A stretch of 64,000 nt of DNA from Pseudodesulfovibrio sediminis (GTDB lineage: Bacteria; Desulfobacterota; Desulfovibrionia; Desulfovibrionales; Desulfovibrionaceae), in NCBI RefSeq assembly GCF_020886695.1, contig NZ_AP024485.1, positions 2,303,001 to 2,367,000 on the forward strand, read 5' to 3'. How positions within the stretch are numbered: position 1 is the stretch's first letter; the number at the start of each line of letters is the position of its first letter. The translations under genes and the position numbers were made by a program. The notes beneath the pieces were generated by a model, which saw only the letters and a list, made by a program, of their open reading frames with translations, did not search any database and was not told where the DNA came from. Shown here in pieces: positions 18,045-25,350 of this stretch.

Positions 18045-18889
18045 TGTCCTTGCTCCGTGCGAACGCGCTCTCTTTTTCGTATGCGGATACGCCCATACTC
18101 AACGATATTTCCTTCTCCGTTGCCACCGGGGAACTGGTCTCGGTGCTCGGCCCCAACGGATGCGGCAAGACAACGCTGCTGAAAGTACTGCTCGGCATAC
18201 TGCTGCCGGAGAAGGGTCAGGTTCTCCTCAATGAAGTCGACATTCACTCCATCGGCAGGAAAGCTCTCGCCAAGAAGATCGCCTATGTTCCTCAGGTGCA
18301 CACGGCCTCTTTTGCCTACCCGGTCATGGACGTGGTCATGATGGGACGCATGCCGCACAAGGGATTCTTCAGCCTCTTTTCCAACAAGGATGCAGCGCTG
18401 GCTCTCAGGGCCATGGAAAAGACCGGCATCCTGCATCTGAAAGACAAATCATACACCCAGATCAGCGGTGGCGAGCGACAACTGACACTCATAGCCCGAG
18501 CACTGGCGCAGGGGGCACGGACATTCATTCTGGATGAACCCCTCAACGGCCTGGACTATGGCAACCAACTCAAGTTGTTGGAACAACTGCACGAGCTGTG
18601 CGGCGAAGGGTACACCTTCATCAAGTCCACTCATTTCCCGGACCACGCACTGTGGGTTTCAGACCATGTGGTCATGCTCAAGAACGGCGTCGTGCATACC
18701 GACGGACATCCCCGGGATGTCATTACACAGGAAAGCCTGTTCGCGCTCTATGGCGCCCAGGTCAAAGTCCTGCCGTATGCGGAAAATTTCAGGATTTGTA
18801 TTCCAGGGAAGATATACTCCCGACTATGCCCCACCCTGCCCAAGGTGGCCGACCTTCGGAAGCACCCATCCCGCTCCTTCATGTACTGA
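18044..18889 (+). CDS. ABC importer ATPase of the second importer
   Basis: 281 residues from the ATG in TGATG overlapping the permease stop; a GTG at 18035 is a possible alternative. Walker A is GPNGCGKTTLL, signature ISGGERQLTLIARA (a variant of LSGGQ), Walker B TFILDEPLNGLD, and the switch is KSTHFPDHAL, where histidine is kept. It drives the FecCD permease. Near its 3' end starts a 15-bp inverted repeat that closes just before the methyltransferase gene. Confidence 0.92.
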   Translation: MSLLRANALSFSYADTPILNDISFSVATGELVSVLGPNGCGKTTLLKVLLGILLPEKGQVLLNEVDIHSIGRKALAKKIAYVPQVHTASFAYPVMDVVMMGRMPHKGFFSLFSNKDAALALRAMEKTGILHLKDKSYTQISGGERQLTLIARALAQGARTFILDEPLNGLDYGNQLKLLEQLHELCGEGYTFIKSTHFPDHALWVSDHVVMLKNGVVHTDGHPRDVITQESLFALYGAQVKVLPYAENFRICIPGKIYSRLCPTLPKVADLRKHPSRSFMY

Positions 18890-18911
18890 CGTAATCCGGC
18901 CACCTTGGGCA
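18837..18911 (+). promoter_or_regulatory. long-range hairpin between ATPase and methyltransferase genes
   Basis: TGCCCAAGGTGGCCG (18837-18851) and CGGCCACCTTGGGCA (18897-18911) are perfect 15-base inverted repeats separated by 45 bases. One arm is inside the ATPase coding sequence, the other in the gap. No T run follows, so an RNA-processing or expression-ratio element is more likely than a terminator. Confidence 0.65.
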
Positions 18912-18941
18912 ATCTATAGTTACCATTAAAGGAGAACGAAA

Positions 18942-19574
18942 ATGACTATAGCGGAAGATAACAAGCCTTTTTTCAAATACACCAAAGACCATCGCTTTGC
19001 CCCGATGTATCCGCTTCTGGCAAAGGAGATTGTTGATAAATACGGCATCACCGAAGGCGTCTGTCTCGATATAGGCGCAGGCAGCGGCGCCCTGTCCATT
19101 GAGCTGTCAAAGATCACTTCCCTCTCGCTGATCGCACTGGATATAGAACCGGAAGCAATCGAAATGGCTGAAGAAAACTGTGTAATACACAATGTCCCCC
19201 ATAAACGGATTCGATTCGTATTTGGTGCCGTTGAAAAGATGCCGCTGCCTGACGCCAGCGTCGATCTGATCCTCAGCCGCGGCTCCATACCCTTCTGGAC
19301 GGATCATGTGTCTGCCTTTGAAGATATATTTCGGGTACTCGCCCCACAGGGAAAAGCCATGATCGGCTGCGGATTCAGCCGCTACCAGAGCCTGAAAGAG
19401 GTCGAAAAGATGCGTCCGGTCTGGACGCCGGAGGTACTGAAAAAACGGACCCGTTGGAAAAAAGGCAGTTTCCTGGCGGATACCCTGCGTGAAGCCGGCA
19501 TCAATGAATACACGATCACGGATGACAGCTTCGGAACATGGATCGAACTCTATAAATCCCCGGAGACACGGTAA
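18942..19574 (+). CDS. class I SAM-dependent methyltransferase
   Basis: 210 residues with a Rossmann-type methyltransferase fold: motif I LDIGAGSGALSIEL, the acidic ribose-binding LIALDIEPEAIEMA, and motif IV-like VDLILSRGSIPFW. AAAGGAG lies before the ATG. Its stop overlaps the start of the radical SAM gene (TAATG), so the two are translationally coupled and probably act together. The methyl acceptor is unknown. In the operon with a metal-chelate importer, methylation of an imported or newly made ligand is the natural guess. The C-terminus (residues 150-205) looks like a substrate-specific cap. Confidence 0.88.
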   Translation: MTIAEDNKPFFKYTKDHRFAPMYPLLAKEIVDKYGITEGVCLDIGAGSGALSIELSKITSLSLIALDIEPEAIEMAEENCVIHNVPHKRIRFVFGAVEKMPLPDASVDLILSRGSIPFWTDHVSAFEDIFRVLAPQGKAMIGCGFSRYQSLKEVEKMRPVWTPEVLKKRTRWKKGSFLADTLREAGINEYTITDDSFGTWIELYKSPETR

Positions 19575-21409
19575 TGTCCGATACTCAACAGGTCCGGTCC
19601 TGTCATATCTGCGAAAACGCCTGCCCGGTCGCTCCGGGCAGCGTGGGACTGTGCGGACGCTACGGGAACAGGGACGGCGTCATCACGGAGCTGTATCCAA
19701 ACACTTACATCATGGCCTGCCCCATCCGTATCGAAACCATGCCCATGCTCCATTTTCATCCCGGGGCACGGTTCCTTCAGGTGAGCACCGTGGGCTGCAA
19801 TTTCGACTGCCCCGGCTGCATCTCTGCGGTGATCGTTCGTGAAATGCACCCGCAAAGCAAAGCGCTACAGGAGTATTCGCCCGAGCAGATCGTTGAAAAG
19901 GCGATTCTGAGCGGATGCAGGGGAATCACCTTTCTGATGAACGACCCGCTGGCCGCTTTTGAGACCTTTTTGGCTGTCGCCACATTGGCCAAGGCGCGGG
20001 GGCTGCACGTGGGCTGCTCCTCAAACGGATATTTCTCCAAAGAGTCCATACAGCGGATTCTGCCTGTGCTGGATTTCATCAACATCGGGGTAAAAGGCCT
20101 CTCCGATGAAGCCTACCATGTCTGCTCCGGCCTCAAGGGGTTCGCGCCCGTGCTGCGCAACATCAAACTGCTGCACGAGGGTGGGGTACACATCGAAATC
20201 GCCTGCATCCACAGGAAAGGGCATGAAGACGAACTGCTGAGGCTGTGTTCCATCATCAAGGACATATCTCCCGTGATCCCCTTGCAGATGATGCGTTTCA
20301 TCCCGCTGGAAGGCGCAGACCCGGAACAGGAACCGCTGATCAGGGAAAGCGAAACCCTCAGCAAGCAGATGCGGACCATTCTGGACAATGTGTATGTGTT
20401 CAACTCTCCGGGCACCGAGGAATTGAATACCGTATGCCCACACTGCGGCGACACGACCATTGTCAGGGACTTTTACGGCCCCATGGGCGCACGGATGAAA
20501 GGCAGCGCGGTCAGGGAGGCTGAACAGCCGCTCTGCCTTGCCTGCGACAGCCCTGTCCAGATTCAGGGGCGGGTCTTTGATATCGATTTTCGGGAAAAGG
20601 ACTTCCAGGGAGGCTATCCCTTTACCCGCGCCCTGGAAATCGTCGAATCCATCCTGATCGCCATCGGCGTTTCTAGCAAGGCGGAAGTCGTGCATGTCTG
20701 GGAGTACCTGCTGTGCAACAACAAGATGCAGGACCTGCACCACGACATACAACGGGTGGAAAGCTATATCCACATGATCCGTTTCTTCGGCTCACTGGTG
20801 CACCGCGAGGAGTCCGCCGATGTGCTGGCCAATTATCTGGAAGACAAGGTGTCGCTGGTCCGATCAACTTGTCGACAGGACGGCAAACGCCCCAGGGTCT
20901 ATTACGCCATGGGCAAACCACAGTTCTGCATCAAGGGAGAGCGGTTCGAAAACCACCTGGTGGAGCTGTGCAACGGAGTGAGCGTCAACCGGGAGATTGA
21001 AATCTGCGGTCGGCCCGGCATGAGCATCGCACTGGACACCCTGCAACAGTTGAACCCCGAAATCATCTTCATCTCGGCGTTCATATCCAACTCTCCCATA
21101 GACTTCTACAACGAGTGTGTGGACAAAGGGCTGGGCATTGATGCGGTACACAACAAGCGCATCCATACCGCTCCTATCCCCAGCAGTGACTTTGGCGGCC
21201 CCAAATGGATCCTCGGTCTCATGAACATCGCCAACGAAATGCACAGAGGGGTTTGTGCATTCGATATCCCTGGCGAGGCTTCCAAGTTCTACGAGCGCTT
21301 TTATGGCACATCGTTCAACGCACAGGACGTGAACCGATCCTTTGGCAAGCCTGACACCTCCTGGACGTGGGAAGCAGAGGGCGGACAGCCCTCTCCCACT
21401 CTGGCGTGA
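19574..21409 (+). CDS. radical SAM enzyme fused to a binding-protein-like C-terminal lobe
   Basis: 611 residues, no signal peptide. Residues 10-27 hold a CxxCxxxC and C27 cluster as in AMMECR1/Memo-linked radical SAM proteins. The SAM-cluster motif CNFDCPGC (CX3CX2C) is at 75-82. Four cysteines in two pairs (CPHC 288-291, CLAC 321-324) form a zinc ribbon or auxiliary cluster. A helical linker covers about 345-435. Residues 439-585 (RVYYAMGK, GMSIALDTLQQLNPEIIFIS, NKRIHTAPIP, KWILGLMNIA) align in order with residues 195-320 of the operon's binding protein. I infer a cytoplasmic ligand-binding lobe joined to a radical enzyme. The reaction is unknown. It is the last gene of the operon. Confidence 0.85.
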   Translation: MSDTQQVRSCHICENACPVAPGSVGLCGRYGNRDGVITELYPNTYIMACPIRIETMPMLHFHPGARFLQVSTVGCNFDCPGCISAVIVREMHPQSKALQEYSPEQIVEKAILSGCRGITFLMNDPLAAFETFLAVATLAKARGLHVGCSSNGYFSKESIQRILPVLDFINIGVKGLSDEAYHVCSGLKGFAPVLRNIKLLHEGGVHIEIACIHRKGHEDELLRLCSIIKDISPVIPLQMMRFIPLEGADPEQEPLIRESETLSKQMRTILDNVYVFNSPGTEELNTVCPHCGDTTIVRDFYGPMGARMKGSAVREAEQPLCLACDSPVQIQGRVFDIDFREKDFQGGYPFTRALEIVESILIAIGVSSKAEVVHVWEYLLCNNKMQDLHHDIQRVESYIHMIRFFGSLVHREESADVLANYLEDKVSLVRSTCRQDGKRPRVYYAMGKPQFCIKGERFENHLVELCNGVSVNREIEICGRPGMSIALDTLQQLNPEIIFISAFISNSPIDFYNECVDKGLGIDAVHNKRIHTAPIPSSDFGGPKWILGLMNIANEMHRGVCAFDIPGEASKFYERFYGTSFNAQDVNRSFGKPDTSWTWEAEGGQPSPTLA

Positions 21410-21428
21410 TCCACCTCCTAAAAGGCAA

Positions 21429-21469
21429 AGCAATGCGCGCAAGGAAGACGCTTCCTTGCGCGCATTGCT
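21429..21469. terminator. perfect 19-bp hairpin after the radical SAM gene
   Basis: AGCAATGCGCGCAAGGAAG at 21429-21447 pairs without mismatch with 21451-21469 around ACG. It stands 20 bases after the stop codon. It lacks a T run, so it may work with Rho or stabilise the 3' end; it is also between convergent genes. Confidence 0.7.
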
Positions 21470-21538
21470 GTAATCACCAGAGAATATCCCTCTCAGGAAT
21501 CAGAGCGGTCTTCCTGTCACACCAACAGGACGGGCAAG

Positions 21539-22822
21539 TTATCCCGCCCCTTTCCTTATGACATTCATGAACCGTGACCGGAACACATCCGACATCAACC
21601 CCTTTTTCACGGGGGAAAGCTTGAGAAAGCCTCCCAGAACCGCTCGGAAAAAATTCTCGGCAGTGGAGTTGGGATTGTCGAACAGCAGATTCTGAAGCGT
21701 GCCACGCTCCAGTGATTGCAGAATCACCCGCTCAAAGCTGTCTTCCGGGTGAAAGACCTTCTGTGCCCGCTTGCGCAGCTCCAGCGAGTCAAACGAGCAC
21801 TTGAGCGCGCACACACCGCACCCAAGACACAGTTCCCTGTCGATCTCGGCCCACCTGTGCGGCTTGCCGTCAGCGGTCTTCTCACTATGAATGGTGATGG
21901 CGTCGATGGGGCAGGCCCGGGCGCAGGAGCCGCACCCGTTGCAGGTGTCGGTGTTGACCTCGGCAATATACGAGGACGAGACAAGCAGGCCGGGATAGCC
22001 GGAGTACTTGATGCCATGCATCAGGTTACAACAGCAACCGCAGCAATGGCAGACGAACCCCGCACCCTGTTTGACGTTGTCCGTGGACAGGGTGAACCCC
22101 AGATCCCTGGAGCGATCAAAGATGTCGATCATCTCGTCCCGGGACACTTCACGGGCAAAGCCGTTTCGAATCAGAAAGGCCGCGGCCGACCCCATGGAGG
22201 TGCAGGTCTCCAGCGGCACATCGCACTGTCTGGTGCCCAGATGATGCTGCTCATGACGGCACGCGCACAGGCCCACGGCAAACGTGGAGGCCTCCTTGAT
22301 CATGACAGAAGCGCGCTCATAGTCCAGAATCTCCACATGGTCCCGGTCACCGACGGTCTCCTCATGGGGCAGAGCGCGCATGACAGAGATTATCTGATCA
22401 TCGCCAAAGTTGGCATCCCAGAAATCCGTGTTGCCGAACATGTAAGACTGAAAGAGCTCAGCCCATTTCTTCGGCTCCAGATCGCCCTTGGTACGCATCA
22501 TGGTAAACTCGAAAAACCCTATGACAAAGGGAGAGATCATGTAGAGATAGTGATCGCCTTCCCAAATGTCGCACACAAGTCCCTTGTTGCACAGGGAATC
22601 CAGCATCGCAGAAAGCTGCGGCTCGGCCATGCCCACCATGGGGCCGATGCGTTCGGCCGTAGAAGGCCGGTACGGCATCCGCACGATGAACTCCGCTTCC
22701 GCAGGCGTATACAGCGCCGTCAGCATACGCCGCATATTCCCCGACCACGGCATACGGACCGGGGTCCCGTCCACTTTGTCGCCCAGCTGGCGGTAAATAT
22801 CTTTTGCAACAATATGTCCCAT
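21539..22822 (-). CDS. iron-sulfur protein with C-terminal 2x[4Fe-4S] ferredoxin domain
   Basis: 427 residues from the chosen ATG (MGHIVAKDIYRQL); the frame is open to 22972 but the extra part has unlikely composition. The N-terminal 100 residues look like a winged-helix segment (YTPAEAEFIVRMPYRPSTAERIG). The middle carries cysteine and histidine clusters (CACRHEQHH, CDVPLETC, VCHCCGCCCN). The C-terminal ferredoxin module has two CxxCxxC motifs followed by CP or CS (CNGCGSCARACP, CLGCGVCALKCS). It is cytoplasmic and electron-carrying or sensory. Similar proteins are common in sulfate reducers. Its partner is unknown. Confidence 0.8.
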   Translation of the reverse strand: MGHIVAKDIYRQLGDKVDGTPVRMPWSGNMRRMLTALYTPAEAEFIVRMPYRPSTAERIGPMVGMAEPQLSAMLDSLCNKGLVCDIWEGDHYLYMISPFVIGFFEFTMMRTKGDLEPKKWAELFQSYMFGNTDFWDANFGDDQIISVMRALPHEETVGDRDHVEILDYERASVMIKEASTFAVGLCACRHEQHHLGTRQCDVPLETCTSMGSAAAFLIRNGFAREVSRDEMIDIFDRSRDLGFTLSTDNVKQGAGFVCHCCGCCCNLMHGIKYSGYPGLLVSSSYIAEVNTDTCNGCGSCARACPIDAITIHSEKTADGKPHRWAEIDRELCLGCGVCALKCSFDSLELRKRAQKVFHPEDSFERVILQSLERGTLQNLLFDNPNSTAENFFRAVLGGFLKLSPVKKGLMSDVFRSRFMNVIRKGAG

Positions 22823-23342
22823 GCGGCGAACATACCGCGGGGCCAACCGAAGTGCAAATCGAAATGGACGTATTGCAAAATGCCACGGGCATGTATTGTG
22901 CACCATAAGGCATACTTGAGACACAGAGTCCTTTTGGTAGCGTATGGCTACACTGAAACACGCAGATTCCACAAACCCGCTCCCAGATCAAAGAGCTCCT
23001 CGATCAGCACCAAACGCCAATCGAGTAGCAAACCCGGGGAAACATGCCCTTTGCCATGACTTCCCTGCGCTAAAAATCAAAAGGCGCTGTCCTGTTTCCC
23101 GGCTTCATTGCACGCGCCAACGAAACGCACTCAAAAAAGAAGAAGGCCATGTACGGCCACAAAGGCAAGATGTTCCCATTGAGAGCCGAAGGGTACTGAA
23201 GAGGGAATAGAGCCGATCAAGTAAGATTTTCCAGACCGGATCGCCTTTGTTGTAGTATCTTGTAGTTTGCTCTTGCTACGTTGGCAGAAAATGCGTGTTT
23301 TTTGTCATTGCCGCCAAAAAGTATCCCCTCTATCCTGTCTCC
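22823..23342. other. 520-base intergenic region
   Basis: Space upstream of both the iron-sulfur protein and the GlxA-like gene. Reading frames here are short and have the wrong codon pattern. I see no tRNA, riboswitch or strong hairpin. It must hold both promoters; none could be assigned with confidence. Confidence 0.5.
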
Positions 23343-24353
23343 ATGAAGAAGCGCATGGAGTTCTATTTCTATCAGGGTATGGTGGCACTTGATGTCACCG
23401 GTCCTCTCGACGTCTTTAACGCTGCCGATGAGATACTCTCGCGCAATGGAAAAGAACAGGAGGGGTATGAGCTGACTTTTTCTGCCAACACTCCCGGCCC
23501 TATCCCCACTTCTTCCGGCTTGTGTTTTCACGCGGACGTCTGTCCCGGATTGGAAAAGGCCGACACCCTCTTGGTACCAGGTGGCATGATCGCAGAAACG
23601 GCTTCCACAGACTCAGACAATATTAAGGCCATACAAATGGCAGCCCGAAAAGCGAAACGGATCGTTTCGGTTTGCAGCGGGGCTTTTCTCTTGGCTTCCG
23701 CAGGCATCCTCGATGATCGAAGGGCTACCACCCATTGGATGGTAGCTGACCGGCTGGCCGCACTCTATCCCAATGTCCACATGGAGCCAGATTCAATATA
23801 TGTACAGGACGGCACCATCTCTACCAGCGCGGGAGTGACTGCAGGGATTGATCTGGCGCTTGCGCTAGTAGAAGAGGACTACGGCCCTTCATTGGCTATT
23901 GAAGTGGCGAGACTGCTGCTGCTTTACCGTAGGCGGCCAGGAAATCAGAGCCAGTTCAGTACCACGCTTGCCATGCAGACCAAAGTGGGAGAACGTTTCA
24001 AGCCCCTTGTCGATTGGATCGAAACCCATCTTGATCAAAAACTCACAGTGGACCTGTTGGCTGAGAAGGCACACATGAGTTCACGTACTTTTGCACGCAT
24101 TTTTCCGTCGGAAACAGGCATGAGCCCAGGCCGGTTTATTGAGCAGTTGCGAATCGATCGCGCGCGCGAATTGCTCGAATCCGGTGCCGAAGGGCTTGAA
24201 CAAGTAGCGCGCGAATCCGGCTTTGGCCGAGAGGAGCGGTTGCGCCGCGCCTTCCAAAGAAGGCTCGGCATCAGTCCGACTCAATATCGAGCCCATTTTA
24301 TACAAGGAGAACACCATGACCACAGGTCTTACCTACGGGATACTCATTTATGA
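23343..24353 (+). CDS. GlxA-like AraC regulator with DJ-1/PfpI domain
   Basis: 336 residues from the ATG at 23343; the ribosome site is weak and 23358 is a second option. Residues 1-190 form a DJ-1/PfpI amidotransferase-like domain with the nucleophile-elbow VCSGAFLLASAGIL (cysteine present) and RRATTHW. The C-terminal AraC HTH pair (about 225-325) has LTVDLLAEKAHMSSRTFARIF and LEQVARESGFGREERLRRAF. Members (GlxA, FtrA, GbdR) respond to small metabolites. The following gene encodes a second DJ-1/PfpI protein and overlaps this one by 38 bases, so the pair is co-expressed. Confidence 0.88.
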   Translation: MKKRMEFYFYQGMVALDVTGPLDVFNAADEILSRNGKEQEGYELTFSANTPGPIPTSSGLCFHADVCPGLEKADTLLVPGGMIAETASTDSDNIKAIQMAARKAKRIVSVCSGAFLLASAGILDDRRATTHWMVADRLAALYPNVHMEPDSIYVQDGTISTSAGVTAGIDLALALVEEDYGPSLAIEVARLLLLYRRRPGNQSQFSTTLAMQTKVGERFKPLVDWIETHLDQKLTVDLLAEKAHMSSRTFARIFPSETGMSPGRFIEQLRIDRARELLESGAEGLEQVARESGFGREERLRRAFQRRLGISPTQYRAHFIQGEHHDHRSYLRDTHL

Positions 24354-24918
24354 ACAGGTCGCGGAACTCGACTTCGTCGGCCCGCTCCAGGTTTTTGGCA
24401 TATCAAACCACCTGCTGAACAGTGGGAGAGTCGTGACTATCGGCCAGGCCAACAATCCCCTGCGTGGGACTGGGGGACTGCAGATGATACCTGACTACAG
24501 CTTTGATGTTGCGCCGAAACTTGATGTCCTGCTTCTGCCCGGTACAGCCGAGATCAGCGAATACGCCCTTGGCAACGACACGATCATCGACTGGGTGCGA
24601 GGACAGTATGACAAAGTTGATTGGATGACGAGCGTTTGTACGGGAGGCCTTATCCTACAAAAGGCGGGCCTGCTCAAGGGACGCAAGGCAACAACCCACT
24701 GGATGCTGATGGATTCACTGGCCAAAGACCCTGAAGTGACGGCATTGTCGGATCTTCGCTATGTCCGCGATGGCAACATCGTGACCGCTCAAGGCGTTTC
24801 CGCGGGCATTGACATGGCCCTGTGGCTGGTGGGTGAAATTCACTCTCCTGACCACGCCCGAATGGTCAGAAAGATTCTTCAATACGATCCGGCTCCGCCC
24901 TACACGGCGGAAGTCTGA
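24316..24918 (+). CDS. DJ-1/PfpI family protein, isonitrile-hydratase-like
   Basis: 200 residues from an ATG with AAGGAG seven bases upstream, inside the 3' end of the GlxA-like gene. The fold signature is LTYGILIYEQVAELDFVGPLQVFGI, the nucleophile elbow TSVCTGGLILQKAGLL with its cysteine, then GRKATTHWMLMD. This pattern matches the branch that contains Pseudomonas isonitrile hydratase (InhA), which turns isonitriles into N-formamides. The identity of the substrate here is inferred from similarity only. It may instead be a general thiol hydrolase or glyoxalase III-like enzyme. Confidence 0.85.
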   Translation: MTTGLTYGILIYEQVAELDFVGPLQVFGISNHLLNSGRVVTIGQANNPLRGTGGLQMIPDYSFDVAPKLDVLLLPGTAEISEYALGNDTIIDWVRGQYDKVDWMTSVCTGGLILQKAGLLKGRKATTHWMLMDSLAKDPEVTALSDLRYVRDGNIVTAQGVSAGIDMALWLVGEIHSPDHARMVRKILQYDPAPPYTAEV

Positions 24919-25143
24919 TTGGGCAGCCCTCTTCAACTATACCAACGCCGACAAACGGCCTTACGCTGAAGCTCATTTCTCGAACCAGAAACAGGCCCCT
25001 CAAACCAAACAGGCGATCCACAAACAGACTTCTCTCCATGCTTAGCACATCTCGCTAACTGTAGTACGCCCCCCCATAGACAAAACTGAGGAGAGCACAA
25101 ACTATTTGCAGGGATGAAGCTCATGCTTTTGAATTTGAAAAGA

Positions 25144-25207
25144 GGGTGGCGACAATAGATGCTTTTGGGGTTGCTTGGTTTGCGACAAGCGCAAGAATGT
25201 GCCACCC
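25144..25207 (-). ncRNA. possible small structured RNA or hairpin downstream of rtcB
   Basis: On the minus strand the stretch opens with GGGTGGC and closes with GCCACCC, a perfect 7-bp terminal stem. Inside, TTGCG and CGCAA form a short hairpin. The same GGGTGG...CCACCC closure bounds the Y-RNA-like element at 28091-28202. The distance from rtcB (about 145 bases) and a separate strong hairpin between them leave it unclear whether this is in the same transcript. Confidence 0.35.
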
Positions 25208-25282
25208 GGCTGGGGAAGGAAGTTGAATGGACATTAATTTTGATACAGTTGATTGGGCTTTTGCCCAATGTACAGCCGTCTT

Positions 25283-25341
25283 CCTTTATGCCCTTTGGTA
25301 TGACTATCGCCATAAAGGCAGCAAGGGAGGCTGAGCCTCCC
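25283..25341 (-). terminator. hairpin pair following rtcB
   Basis: GGGAGGCT-G-AGCCTCCC at 25325-25341 directly follows the rtcB stop. Next on the minus strand, CCTTTATG (25283-25290) pairs with CATAAAGG (25311-25318). The first is GC-rich and perfect, but the T run after it is poor. Likely the end of the rsr-rtc transcript. Confidence 0.6.
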
Positions 25342-25350
25342 CCGCATAGA

